Source: Evansella tamaricis (lineage in GTDB: Bacteria > Bacillota > Bacilli > Bacillales > Salisediminibacteriaceae). Taken from it: a stretch of 64,000 nt of DNA. The stretch is from the NCBI RefSeq assembly GCF_019042215.1, contig NZ_JAHQCS010000151.1:47709-111708 (forward strand). The letters run 5' to 3'. Below are positions 36,640 to 45,558 of this stretch, piece after piece; position 1 is the stretch's first letter, and each line of letters starts with the position of its first letter. The notes under the pieces were generated by a model. It was given only the letters and a program-made list of their open reading frames with translations. It had not been told where the DNA came from and ran no database searches. Made by a program: the position numbers and the translations under genes.

Positions 36640-38247
36640 TTATTGTTTATCATTGTTCTTTTTCAACATCCATAAACGGACACTCAATTCTAAAAGAAAG
36701 AGGTCATCTGAATCCACTAGCGATAATTGAGTTAATGACTCGATGTTCCTTAATCGATGGAGGAGTGATTGTCGATGGAGATTTAATGCTCTTGCAGTCT
36801 GACTAACATTGCCCTTATATTTATTATAGACAATAAACGTGTATATAAGGTCTGCTTTCCGTTTTTGATCATAATCTATCAAAGGTTGAATCGTATCTTT
36901 CACAATGGATTCAATTTCTTTTTCTTCTGAAAGGGTCATTAAGAGACGGTTAATTCTAGTATCACTGAAAAATGTCCTTCCCCCATAACCTGATTCCTGT
37001 TTACCGATTTCAAGGGCAGTCTTTGCTTCTTTGAAACTGTCAAAAAAGGCATAATGTCCATCTTTATGAGTTGCAATTCCCCATGACAAAGTGATATCCG
37101 ATAATAAATCATTTAAACGTTTTTCCACAAGATCTAAAAATTGATTTGCTGTTTCCATATATGGCTGATGGTCTGCCTCTAGAAAGATTACGACTTCCCC
37201 TTCTTCAAAGCTTGCCATGGTTCTCCTATGAAGAACATCCCCTGCTTTTGTAATTTCCTTCTGTATATAATAATTCATACTTTGCAGGGAGGAGGTGGGT
37301 GGTCGATCTTTTCGCTTCGTCTTATTCAAGTCAGAATCCTTTTTTATTTCTCCTACGATACAAATATAAGGTCGAGTTAAATCATAACCTAATAGTTGTC
37401 CCTTTGAGATTAATTGATTAGTGACTTCCGTGTTATTTTTCGTAAGATTTAGGATGAAATTATCTCTAAGCCGCACTTCTGTCATCTCTATGGCATTTTC
37501 CTTTACAAAATAAAGAGCACACGCAGTGAGGGCATGTTCCAACACATTCATGACAAACCATGTTAACTCCTGTCTTTCTTTTGGCTGAATTAATAAATAT
37601 CCTTGTTTATTATGGTTACTTGAGATGGTCAGCTGAAAACACATGTGATGGTCCACCATAAATTCTTCCATATAATGGGACAGTGGGTGGTCTGTAAACA
37701 AATCCAACTGGGGAATTTGTTGATGCTGTCCTTCAATCTTTCCCGACATAATATTTAATAGGTTTCTATTAAAATGACTATTAGCCCTTGTGGATCCAGA
37801 GAAATCTATTATTGCGTTAGGGATTTTAATGCGCTTATATAAAATGTTTGAAATGTCCTGTAATCCTTTTTCTTGCAAGACACAGTCAATTAGTTCTTGT
37901 CTAACCCCCTCAGCCTGCTGCCTTTCCCACCGTTTGTCATTAGTTATTTCTTCAAGAACACTGTGAAGAATATCTCCAAATCTGACTTCCCAGGGAATTT
38001 CAAGGATTACAAAATCATAATGACTGGCCAATTGGATCACCCGTTCCGGAATATCATAAATATATCTTCCCGTTGCAAATGCGAGAACGGATGCTCCAGC
38101 TTCGATAACATCCTTAACAAAGCGTTCCAATAGAATTGGATCGTCCTCACAGCCAATTCCCGTACTAAGAACAAACTCATTTTTTCTGACAAAGTTTTCA
38201 ACAGGGACTTCAATAACAGATATCCAGTCAATCTTTTTTAGATCCAA
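36640..38247 (-). CDS. PucR-family transcriptional regulator with missing normal start
   Basis: The PucR layout is visible: an N-terminal PucR domain (IDWISVIEVPVENFVRKNEFVLSTG), a central GGDEF-like/CdaR region (about 280-420) and a C-terminal helix-turn-helix (VYNKYKGNVSQTARALNLHRQSLLHRLRNIE). It probably controls the adjacent catabolic operon in response to its substrate. The coordinates use TTG at 38247. Family N-terminal sequence (LTVRDVIQLPVLETSKI) continues upstream in frame to about 38330. No ATG, GTG or TTG exists there before a stop, so the gene may have a single-base lesion at its 5' end (see findings). Confidence 0.8.
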   Translation of the reverse strand: MDLKKIDWISVIEVPVENFVRKNEFVLSTGIGCEDDPILLERFVKDVIEAGASVLAFATGRYIYDIPERVIQLASHYDFVILEIPWEVRFGDILHSVLEEITNDKRWERQQAEGVRQELIDCVLQEKGLQDISNILYKRIKIPNAIIDFSGSTRANSHFNRNLLNIMSGKIEGQHQQIPQLDLFTDHPLSHYMEEFMVDHHMCFQLTISSNHNKQGYLLIQPKERQELTWFVMNVLEHALTACALYFVKENAIEMTEVRLRDNFILNLTKNNTEVTNQLISKGQLLGYDLTRPYICIVGEIKKDSDLNKTKRKDRPPTSSLQSMNYYIQKEITKAGDVLHRRTMASFEEGEVVIFLEADHQPYMETANQFLDLVEKRLNDLLSDITLSWGIATHKDGHYAFFDSFKEAKTALEIGKQESGYGGRTFFSDTRINRLLMTLSEEKEIESIVKDTIQPLIDYDQKRKADLIYTFIVYNKYKGNVSQTARALNLHRQSLLHRLRNIESLTQLSLVDSDDLFLLELSVRLWMLKKNNDKQ

Positions 38248-38470
38248 ATATCTTTTCCCACTTTTTATTTTTGAAGTTTCAAGAACCGGTAATTGAATAA
38301 CATCCCTTACAGTTAACCCAAGTAAACCACCCCCGATCAGAACTAAATAGTACAGTTTATGTGGGAAAAATTAGGAATAACCCTATTTTAGTAAGATTCA
38401 CAACACAGGGCAAGTAAAAGATTATTTGCTTTCTTACTTGCTATATAGCTTTTAATTGATTATATGACTA

Positions 38471-38635
38471 TTGATCCAAAGACAATGGACCTGGAAATAC
38501 GAATTTCGTGTACAGACAATGTGGTTCTTTACTGCCAGAGGAGTATCACTGAAACCAAACCAGTGTCAAACATTAGTTGTAATCGGTCTCATAGAAGGAA
38601 TGCCTCGTGTTGAAGCACTTCTGTTTGCACCTTAA
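38471..38635 (+). CDS. short open frame, possible gene remnant
   Basis: A 54-codon frame (TTG start, no good ribosome-binding site) in the 38340-38650 gap, encoding WTWKYEFRVQTMWFF... and ending GLIEGMPRVEALLFAP. It is not recognised. Its even composition and position beside other decayed genes make a leftover C-terminal fragment possible, but random occurrence is not excluded. Confidence 0.2.
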   Translation: MIQRQWTWKYEFRVQTMWFFTARGVSLKPNQCQTLVVIGLIEGMPRVEALLFAP

Positions 38636-38650
38636 AACCAATGAGAAAGT

Positions 38651-38684
38651 AAAACGGTCACGTAATAAGTCCGTGACCGTTTTA
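38651..38684 (-). terminator. pullulanase terminator
   Basis: AAAACGGTCACG and CGTGACCGTTTT form a perfect 12-bp stem with a 9-10-nt loop, 12 bp after the pullulanase stop. Confidence 0.9.
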
Positions 38685-38696
38685 TAGTTTTTCAAA

Positions 38697-40808
38697 CTAT
38701 TTTCTTGTTTTTTTCATGACTACCAATTCATAAGGCTGTAGCTCCGCAAATTCTCCCTTGATATAATTCATCCACCCTTCCAAGTCACTGGATAGAACAA
38801 CCTGCCATATACCTGGAGACGGTAAATGAATATCCTGTTTCCTATTCATTGGATTCCCATAAATGGCGAAATCTTCATGGTCACCAATTAATGTAAAACC
38901 TAAAATGGGGTCTGGAACATGAAGGAGATGAAACCTTCGTCTAATCTCTTCCTTTGTCTTTAACCGGAATACACTATTTTCTTTACGGAGTTTAATAAGA
39001 GCTCGAATAAACGCAATACTTTCATGTTCTTTCTCCCTTTGTTCCCAGTCTAACTGATTGACCTCATCCCCCGATATATAACTGTTGTCATCCCCATTTT
39101 TTGAACGGAACCATTCTTGACCTGCATGAAGAAAAGGAATTCCCTGGCTCAGTAAAGTAAGCCCCGTTGCCATACGATGCATCTTTTTTCTGACTAGTTC
39201 TTCATCCTGTGAATTGGAGAGGGTGAGTTTATCCCAAAGGGTATGGTTATCATGACATTCCACATAATTGATTGATTGCTTAACATCATCTACCATCGGT
39301 TGACCGAATTCTTCTAACACAGATCCAGTTAAAAGTCTTGAGAGACGCTCCACAAACCTCCCATTCCCATTGACAAAACCACGGTCATTTCCATCAAACA
39401 AATTACCTTTTAATGTATCTCTGAAAAAATCGTTAAAATAACTAATGCCATGTAACTGATCAGAATGAAATATGGTTGCTTTTTGTTGTGAGGGGAGTGC
39501 TGTTGGTAGTTCCCACCCTTCCCCTAACAACATTACGGGATCTTCTTCCTTTGAACAAAAATCGCGAATTTCTTCCATTGTAAATACATCTAAAGCTCCC
39601 ATGAGATCAAAACGAAATCCATCCACTTTGTATTCATGAAGCCAATACTTTACAGTGTCTAAAATGAATTTTCTTCCCATTATTCTTTCCGAAGCAAAAT
39701 CATTCCCTACTCCTGTTCCATTACTCACTGTTCCATCCTCATGGTAACGGAAATAATAACCTGGAACAATTTTCTCGAAAGGGGATTCTTCCATAATGAA
39801 AACATGGTTAAAGACAACATCTAAAATAACAGAAATACCTTCTTCATGAAAAGCATCAATCATTTGTTTACATTCTTTTATTCTCGAGACAGGGTTATTT
39901 GGAATGGTGGAGTAACTCCCCTCTGGCACTTGAAAAAATAGGGGGTCATAACCCCAGTTATACTGATTTTCCGGTTTTAACTCATCCACTCTTGCAAAAT
40001 CATTAATCGGTAATAACTGAACATGTGTAATTCCCAATTCTTTTATATAAGATAAACCTGTGGAGAAACCTCCACTTGTCATTGTATTGGTCTCTGTCAG
40101 TCCAAGAAACGTACCTTTGTTGTGTACTCCACTACTTTGACTTACCGTAGCATCCCTTACATGGAGTTCATAAATAATCGTATCAAAAAGGGAATCTATT
40201 TTTGGACGATCTATCCGTTTCCCGTGGAAAGGAACTGTTTTTTCAGGATCTATAACGACGCCTTTCTCGCTATTGGCTAAAAGGCCTTTGGCATAAGGAT
40301 CAATTACCCATTCTACTTTTCCATTAATTGTGATCTCAAATTCATACACTGCCCCATGCCAATTCCCTTCAATATAAGTTGACCAAACACCTTTCTCACT
40401 TCGATTTAAAGAATACAATTTATTATTTAAAGATATTATTACACTCGTTGCAGTTGGAGCCCACAATGAGAACAAAGTACCGTCCTTTCCAAAAGATGGA
40501 CCTAATACTGCTTCGGTTGCTGAATATGTCTCATCAAACCACTTGGTCCTCACAACAGCTCCAGTAAATACAGGAATATTCCATTCTCCCCATGTGAGAA
40601 TTAATTCTTCTCCCAGTGGCAAAGGGTTGTCAACACTCATTTTTACCGTAAAGTCAATCACAGAATTCACCTGTGGGAAAATTACCTTATCCTTTAAAGC
40701 AATTGAAGGAACGCTTCCATTTTTGTCCAGTTCATCCAAGATGTCCTTATCCTTCATATTAATTGTCAGTTCATGACTATGATCAATCCAGGCTACATTT
40801 TGCTCCAT
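38697..40808 (-). CDS. pulA: type I pullulanase
   Basis: A GH13 debranching enzyme that cleaves alpha-1,6 links in glycogen or maltodextrins. It has no signal peptide, so it acts inside the cell. The N-terminal part (1-215) contains carbohydrate-binding and CBM48-like segments. The type I pullulanase marker YNWGYDP follows, then the GH13 regions VILDVVFNH, VDGFRFDLMGALD (nucleophile Asp), LLGEGWEL (acid Glu) and VECHDNH (stabilising Asp). Its 703 residues match the family. GGGAG precedes the ATG. It lies divergent to the glycogen operon and would supply linear glucans to the phosphorylase GlgP. Confidence 0.95.
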   Translation of the reverse strand: MEQNVAWIDHSHELTINMKDKDILDELDKNGSVPSIALKDKVIFPQVNSVIDFTVKMSVDNPLPLGEELILTWGEWNIPVFTGAVVRTKWFDETYSATEAVLGPSFGKDGTLFSLWAPTATSVIISLNNKLYSLNRSEKGVWSTYIEGNWHGAVYEFEITINGKVEWVIDPYAKGLLANSEKGVVIDPEKTVPFHGKRIDRPKIDSLFDTIIYELHVRDATVSQSSGVHNKGTFLGLTETNTMTSGGFSTGLSYIKELGITHVQLLPINDFARVDELKPENQYNWGYDPLFFQVPEGSYSTIPNNPVSRIKECKQMIDAFHEEGISVILDVVFNHVFIMEESPFEKIVPGYYFRYHEDGTVSNGTGVGNDFASERIMGRKFILDTVKYWLHEYKVDGFRFDLMGALDVFTMEEIRDFCSKEEDPVMLLGEGWELPTALPSQQKATIFHSDQLHGISYFNDFFRDTLKGNLFDGNDRGFVNGNGRFVERLSRLLTGSVLEEFGQPMVDDVKQSINYVECHDNHTLWDKLTLSNSQDEELVRKKMHRMATGLTLLSQGIPFLHAGQEWFRSKNGDDNSYISGDEVNQLDWEQREKEHESIAFIRALIKLRKENSVFRLKTKEEIRRRFHLLHVPDPILGFTLIGDHEDFAIYGNPMNRKQDIHLPSPGIWQVVLSSDLEGWMNYIKGEFAELQPYELVVMKKTRK

Positions 40809-41246
40809 TGGACAACTCCCTTTCCGCCACTCCGGTAGGTTTTCTAAAATCCTGTTTTTTATTTTCTTCTACTCGGAATCAAACCTAATTATAACCAAGA
40901 TTATGGAAACATCAAGATAATAATTCTTTTGACATATGTCAAATATCCTCGAATGATAGAAGTATATATATACAATGTTATGTTTAAATAACAAACTTTA
41001 CATTTGGTTGTAAAATCGTGCAACTGTTCATAAATTCGTAATAAATTTTTATCATCAATAATAGAGGATACAACATATCTATAGAGAATTACTCTAAAAA
41101 CACCATATTAAGAAAATTAACAATTATGCGTTAAATTATCTGACAAGTTCATTGAGGTTCCTTCCCATGTGAAATATGCTTCAACTATGTAGTGTATATT
41201 TAATCACTATCGGGCCTCATCGTTATCTGAAGAAAGGGGAAATAAA
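40809..41246. other. divergent pulA/glgB promoter region with a 14-bp palindrome
   Basis: This 438-bp AT-rich region holds the promoters of pulA and the glycogen operon. The main feature is the perfect palindrome TTGACATATGTCAA at 40929-40942, which contains a consensus -35 hexamer in both directions. No matching -10 at exact spacing is convincing. Otherwise there are only A/T runs. Confidence 0.45.
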
Positions 41247-43148
41247 ATGCGGTACAACATCTCAGAACAAGACATTTTTTTATTTCATCAAGGAACCAAT
41301 TATGAGTCGTTCCAAATGCTCGGTTGCCACAGAATAAAGTGGAATGGCCAATATGGATATCGTTTTGGGGTATGGGCACCAAATGCAAAAGAAGTTCATA
41401 TTGTCGGCGATTTTAATCACTGGGATGGAAGATATCACTCCCTTGAACGGATAAACAACGAAGGTTTGTGGTTTGGTTTTTTCTCAGAATTACCTCTCCG
41501 CTGCCGTTATAAAATTCTGATTATTCAAAGTAATGGCAATTCAATATTAAAAGCAGACCCATATGCCTTTCAATCGGAACTTAGACCTGCTACTGCATCA
41601 TTAACTCCAGATGACGAGGTTTATCATTGGCAAGATCATAATTGGCTAAAAGAAAAGAAAAAAGAGAATAGCCATCAGTCTCCAATGGTAATATATGAAG
41701 TTCATCTCGGAACGTGGAAGATAAAAACGGATGGAGAATTATATACTTATTTGGAGTTAGCAAATGAACTTATTCCTTACGTTAAAACATTGGGATTTAC
41801 TCATATTGAAATCCTCCCACTTGGGGAACATCCCTTCGATCTCTCGTGGGGCTATCAGATGACAGGCTATTTTTCTGTTACCACACGTTATGGGACATTA
41901 AATGAGTTTAAGTACTTTGTGGACCAATGTCACCAACATGGGATTGGAGTAATTATGGATTGGGTACCAGGTCATTTTTGTAAAGATGATCACGGTCTCC
42001 GTTTATTCGATGGGTCTCCCCTCTTTGAATATGCAGACCCTCAAAAGTCGGAAAAAAAATCTTGGGGTACGTTAACTTTCGATTTTGGTAAACCAGAAGT
42101 ACAAAGTTTTTTAATCTCCAATGCCATTTACTGGCTTCAGGAATTACATCTAGATGGGATCAGGGTCGATGCCGTTGCCAGTATGCTCTATTTAAATTTT
42201 GACCGAGGGGATCATGAAGAGAAAATCTATAATTCTTTCGGAACAGAGGAGAATCTAGAGGCTTCTGCTTTTATCAAAAAGTTAAATGAGGTCGTTTTTA
42301 AATACAAGCCAGAAGCACTCATGATGGCAGAAGATTCCTCCGATCTTCCCCTCGTAACTGCACCAACATATTTAGGAGGATTAGGCTTTAATTACAAGTG
42401 GAACATGGGTTGGATGAACGATATGCTACGGTTTATGAAATACGACCCTGTGTATCGCAAATGGCATCATCATTTATTAACTTTCTCTTTCATGTATACC
42501 TTCTCAGAAAATTTTGTCTTACCTTTATCCCATGACGAAGTCGTACACGGTAAAAAATCTCTTTTGGATAAAATGCCGGGAGATCAATGGCAACAATTTG
42601 CAAACTTAAGACTTTTATTAGGGTATAAGATGACACACCCAGGGAAAAAGCTCCTCTTTATGGGCGGTGAATTTGGTCAATATGCTGAATGGAAAGATAA
42701 AGAACAATTGGATTGGCACTTATTTGACTATCCCCTACACCGTGGTATTTATCAATTCGTAAAATCCATTAATCATTTTTATCTTACAAATAAATCTTTG
42801 TATGAACTAGACCACCAACAAGAAGGATTTGAATGGATTGATCCCCACAATGTGGATCAGAGTATCATTGCTTTTCGAAGAAAAAGTTCCGCTCCAAATG
42901 AGGAATTAATCATTGTCTGTAATTTTACTCCAAATGTAATTTTTGATTACAAAATTGGCGTACCTGAGCCAGGTATTTATCGGGAAGTTTTCAATTCTGA
43001 TTCAATAGATTTTGGTGGTTCCAACCAGCTTAACGAAGGAAAACACTTTAGTTTCCCAGAAAAGTGGCACGGGTTAACACAGCATATTAAAGTGAAAGTC
43101 CCACCGTTAGCTATGACGATATTCCAATGCGTGGAAAATAATAAATGA
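41247..43148 (+). CDS. glgB: 1,4-alpha-glucan branching enzyme
   Basis: GlgB introduces alpha-1,6 branches during glycogen synthesis. The 633-residue GH13 protein has an N-terminal CBM48/E-set domain (FGVWAPNAKEVHIVGDFNHWDG, about 34-55). The GH13 motifs are GVIMDWVPGHF, LDGIRVDAVASML (nucleophile), MMAEDSS (acid) and LPLSHDEVVHGKKSL. GAAAGGGG lies before the ATG. It is the first gene of glgBCDAP, with glgC 15 bp later. Confidence 0.97.
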   Translation: MRYNISEQDIFLFHQGTNYESFQMLGCHRIKWNGQYGYRFGVWAPNAKEVHIVGDFNHWDGRYHSLERINNEGLWFGFFSELPLRCRYKILIIQSNGNSILKADPYAFQSELRPATASLTPDDEVYHWQDHNWLKEKKKENSHQSPMVIYEVHLGTWKIKTDGELYTYLELANELIPYVKTLGFTHIEILPLGEHPFDLSWGYQMTGYFSVTTRYGTLNEFKYFVDQCHQHGIGVIMDWVPGHFCKDDHGLRLFDGSPLFEYADPQKSEKKSWGTLTFDFGKPEVQSFLISNAIYWLQELHLDGIRVDAVASMLYLNFDRGDHEEKIYNSFGTEENLEASAFIKKLNEVVFKYKPEALMMAEDSSDLPLVTAPTYLGGLGFNYKWNMGWMNDMLRFMKYDPVYRKWHHHLLTFSFMYTFSENFVLPLSHDEVVHGKKSLLDKMPGDQWQQFANLRLLLGYKMTHPGKKLLFMGGEFGQYAEWKDKEQLDWHLFDYPLHRGIYQFVKSINHFYLTNKSLYELDHQQEGFEWIDPHNVDQSIIAFRRKSSAPNEELIIVCNFTPNVIFDYKIGVPEPGIYREVFNSDSIDFGGSNQLNEGKHFSFPEKWHGLTQHIKVKVPPLAMTIFQCVENNK

Positions 43149-43163
43149 TCAGGGGGAAGTGGA

Positions 43164-44306
43164 ATGAAAAAAGAATGTGTTGCAATGCTTTTAGCTGGTG
43201 GCGAAGGTAAACGTCTAGGTACATTAACCAAAAACCTGGCTAAACCAGCAGTTTATTTTGGGGGGAAATATCGAATTATTGATTTCACATTAAGTAACTG
43301 TACTAATTCTGGAATCTATACAGTCGGGGTTTTAACACAATATGCTCCCCTAGTGTTAAATAAACACATTGGTATCGGAAAGCCTTGGGGATTAGATCGT
43401 CAAAATGATGGTGTTTCTGTTCTCTCTCCCTATACGGCCAAAGATGGAGGCAATTGGTATTCCGGCACGGCGGATGCTATCTATAAAAACATTCATTTTA
43501 TCGAAGAACACGACCCTGAATATGTCCTTGTTATTTCCGGTGACCATATCTATCACATGGACTATAACAAATTACTTAATTATCACAAAAAAATTGGTGC
43601 CCATGCAACCATATCGGTTATGGAAGTTCCTTGGGATGAAACTTCCCGGTTCGGTATTCTCAATACAACAGATGATCTAAGAATCTATGAATTTGAGGAA
43701 AAACCCGAAAATCCAAAAAGTAATTTAGCATCGATGGGGATTTATATTTTTAATTGGTCCACCTTAAAGTCCTATTTACTTGACGATGCTTCTAATTCCG
43801 TATCAAGTCATGATTTTGGAAAAGACATAATTCCTTCCATGGTTCAAGACAATCTTCAATTATTTGCTTATCGATTTGAAGGATATTGGAAAGATGTTGG
43901 AACTGTTCAAAGTTATTGGGAAGCGAACATGGATCTATTAGAAGAAAATCATTCCCTCTCGCTAACGAACCGTCAATGGAGAACATATACACACGATTCC
44001 AACTATCCTCCACAATTTTTCGGGAAAAATGCCTCTATAAACAATTCCCTCATTAATTCTGGATCATGGATTTGTGGGAAAGTAGATCATTCGATTCTAT
44101 TTGAAAATGTAACTGTTCATCAAGGAAGTAACATACAGCAATCCATCCTTCATCCTGGCGTTCAAGTAGGTAAAAATGCTGTTCTTGACCGAGTAATAAT
44201 TATGGAAAATACTATCATACCAGATGGTATCCAAATTCGTTCCAATCCATTTGAAGAACCACTTGTTATTGACCAAGACTCTGTAACACAGGCGTTGACA
44301 CTTTAG
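43164..44306 (+). CDS. glgC: glucose-1-phosphate adenylyltransferase, catalytic subunit
   Basis: GlgC makes ADP-glucose from glucose 1-phosphate and ATP, the committed step of glycogen synthesis. The 380-residue protein shows the pyrophosphorylase signature [14 protein letters not shown] (about 9-22), [19 protein letters not shown], the GTADAIY segment and a C-terminal left-handed beta-helix. In bacilli it works as a complex with GlgD. AGGGGGAAG lies upstream. Confidence 0.96.
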   Translation: MKKECVAMLLAGGEGKRLGTLTKNLAKPAVYFGGKYRIIDFTLSNCTNSGIYTVGVLTQYAPLVLNKHIGIGKPWGLDRQNDGVSVLSPYTAKDGGNWYSGTADAIYKNIHFIEEHDPEYVLVISGDHIYHMDYNKLLNYHKKIGAHATISVMEVPWDETSRFGILNTTDDLRIYEFEEKPENPKSNLASMGIYIFNWSTLKSYLLDDASNSVSSHDFGKDIIPSMVQDNLQLFAYRFEGYWKDVGTVQSYWEANMDLLEENHSLSLTNRQWRTYTHDSNYPPQFFGKNASINNSLINSGSWICGKVDHSILFENVTVHQGSNIQQSILHPGVQVGKNAVLDRVIIMENTIIPDGIQIRSNPFEEPLVIDQDSVTQALTL

Positions 44307-44390
44307 AAAATCTATTATTGCCTTTACTCTATTAGCTCTGCCGCATAAGATTAATGCTTCACCATTTTTTACATGATGGAGGGTCTATAT

Positions 44391-45497
44391 ATGAATACAT
44401 TGATGGGATTAATCAACCTTGATTACGAACAACATTCTTTACATGAATTAACCTATTTCCGCTGTGGAGCAGCCGTTCCTTTCGCAGGACGTTATCGTCT
44501 TATTGATTTCACCTTATCGAATATGGTGTCCACTAATATTCAGGAAATAGCAATTTTCACAAGGAATAAATACCGCTCTTTAATGGATCACCTTGGCACT
44601 GGGGCCAACTGGGAATTAGATCGCCGTAATGGCGGATTGTTTATTCTTCCCCCTGACTGGAACGACCCTACAGACATTTCAAAAGGTGACTTACGTTTTT
44701 TCCATAATAACCGAGACTTTTTCTACAGGGGTAACGGAAAGTATGTCCTGATCAGCGGCAGTCAGTTTATATCAAACGGTGATTATCAAGATGCCTTTAC
44801 ATCTCACTTGGAAAGTGAGGCGGATGTCACACTCATCACCACAAAAGTGGATGTGTTGGATCGGGAGCACGATCCTTGTCTTCGGATTGAATTAAACGAT
44901 GAAGGATATGTTTCAGATTTGACAAATGAAAAAACAAATCCTCACCTCTTTAGCGGGGTGTATATCATAAATAAAGATTTATTGCTTGATCTGGTAGACC
45001 AATGTATCGCCCATCACAAAGACCATTTCTTTTTTCATGGAATCAAGGAGAATCTTAGCCGTTTAAAAGTACAGGTATATGAACATGTTGGTTATTCTGC
45101 ATTTATCAACTCTATTGAAAGTTTTTACAGACATAACATGAATCTCTTAAAGTCCGAGAATTATAAATCTCTTTTTTATAAAAATACATTCATTCGAACG
45201 AAAATCAGTAACGAACCACCAACTAAATACCGCGATCATTCTAATGTAAAAGAATCATTATTGGCAAATGGTTGTGTCATAGACGGGGAGGTGGAAGGAA
45301 GTGTTTTATTCCGTGGAGTGACTGTACAGGAAGGGGCAAAAATCAAGAATGCAGTCATTATGCAGCGTTGTACTATTGAATCTGGTGTTCATTTAGAAAA
45401 TGTCATACTGGATAAGGATGTTCATGTTACAAAAGACCAGACATTTATTGGTTCTCAAGATAAACCATATGTTATTGCCAAACGGAAAGTCATGTAG
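44391..45497 (+). CDS. glgD: glucose-1-phosphate adenylyltransferase regulatory subunit
   Basis: A 368-residue GlgC paralogue that partners GlgC. It retains the sugar-binding GRYRLIDFTLSNMV and the C-terminal beta-helix. The N-terminal GGxGxRL pyrophosphorylase loop is replaced (MGLINLDYEQHSL), which is normal for GlgD and implies a modulatory rather than catalytic role. The ATG at 44391, 7 bp after GGAGGG, is chosen over an upstream in-frame ATG. It lies 85 bp after glgC. Confidence 0.93.
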   Translation: MNTLMGLINLDYEQHSLHELTYFRCGAAVPFAGRYRLIDFTLSNMVSTNIQEIAIFTRNKYRSLMDHLGTGANWELDRRNGGLFILPPDWNDPTDISKGDLRFFHNNRDFFYRGNGKYVLISGSQFISNGDYQDAFTSHLESEADVTLITTKVDVLDREHDPCLRIELNDEGYVSDLTNEKTNPHLFSGVYIINKDLLLDLVDQCIAHHKDHFFFHGIKENLSRLKVQVYEHVGYSAFINSIESFYRHNMNLLKSENYKSLFYKNTFIRTKISNEPPTKYRDHSNVKESLLANGCVIDGEVEGSVLFRGVTVQEGAKIKNAVIMQRCTIESGVHLENVILDKDVHVTKDQTFIGSQDKPYVIAKRKVM

Positions 45498-45558
45498 TTA
45501 TTGCATACACCTTTTGGGGGAGCAAAATATTATTTATTACGGAAGGAGAAGATCTGAT

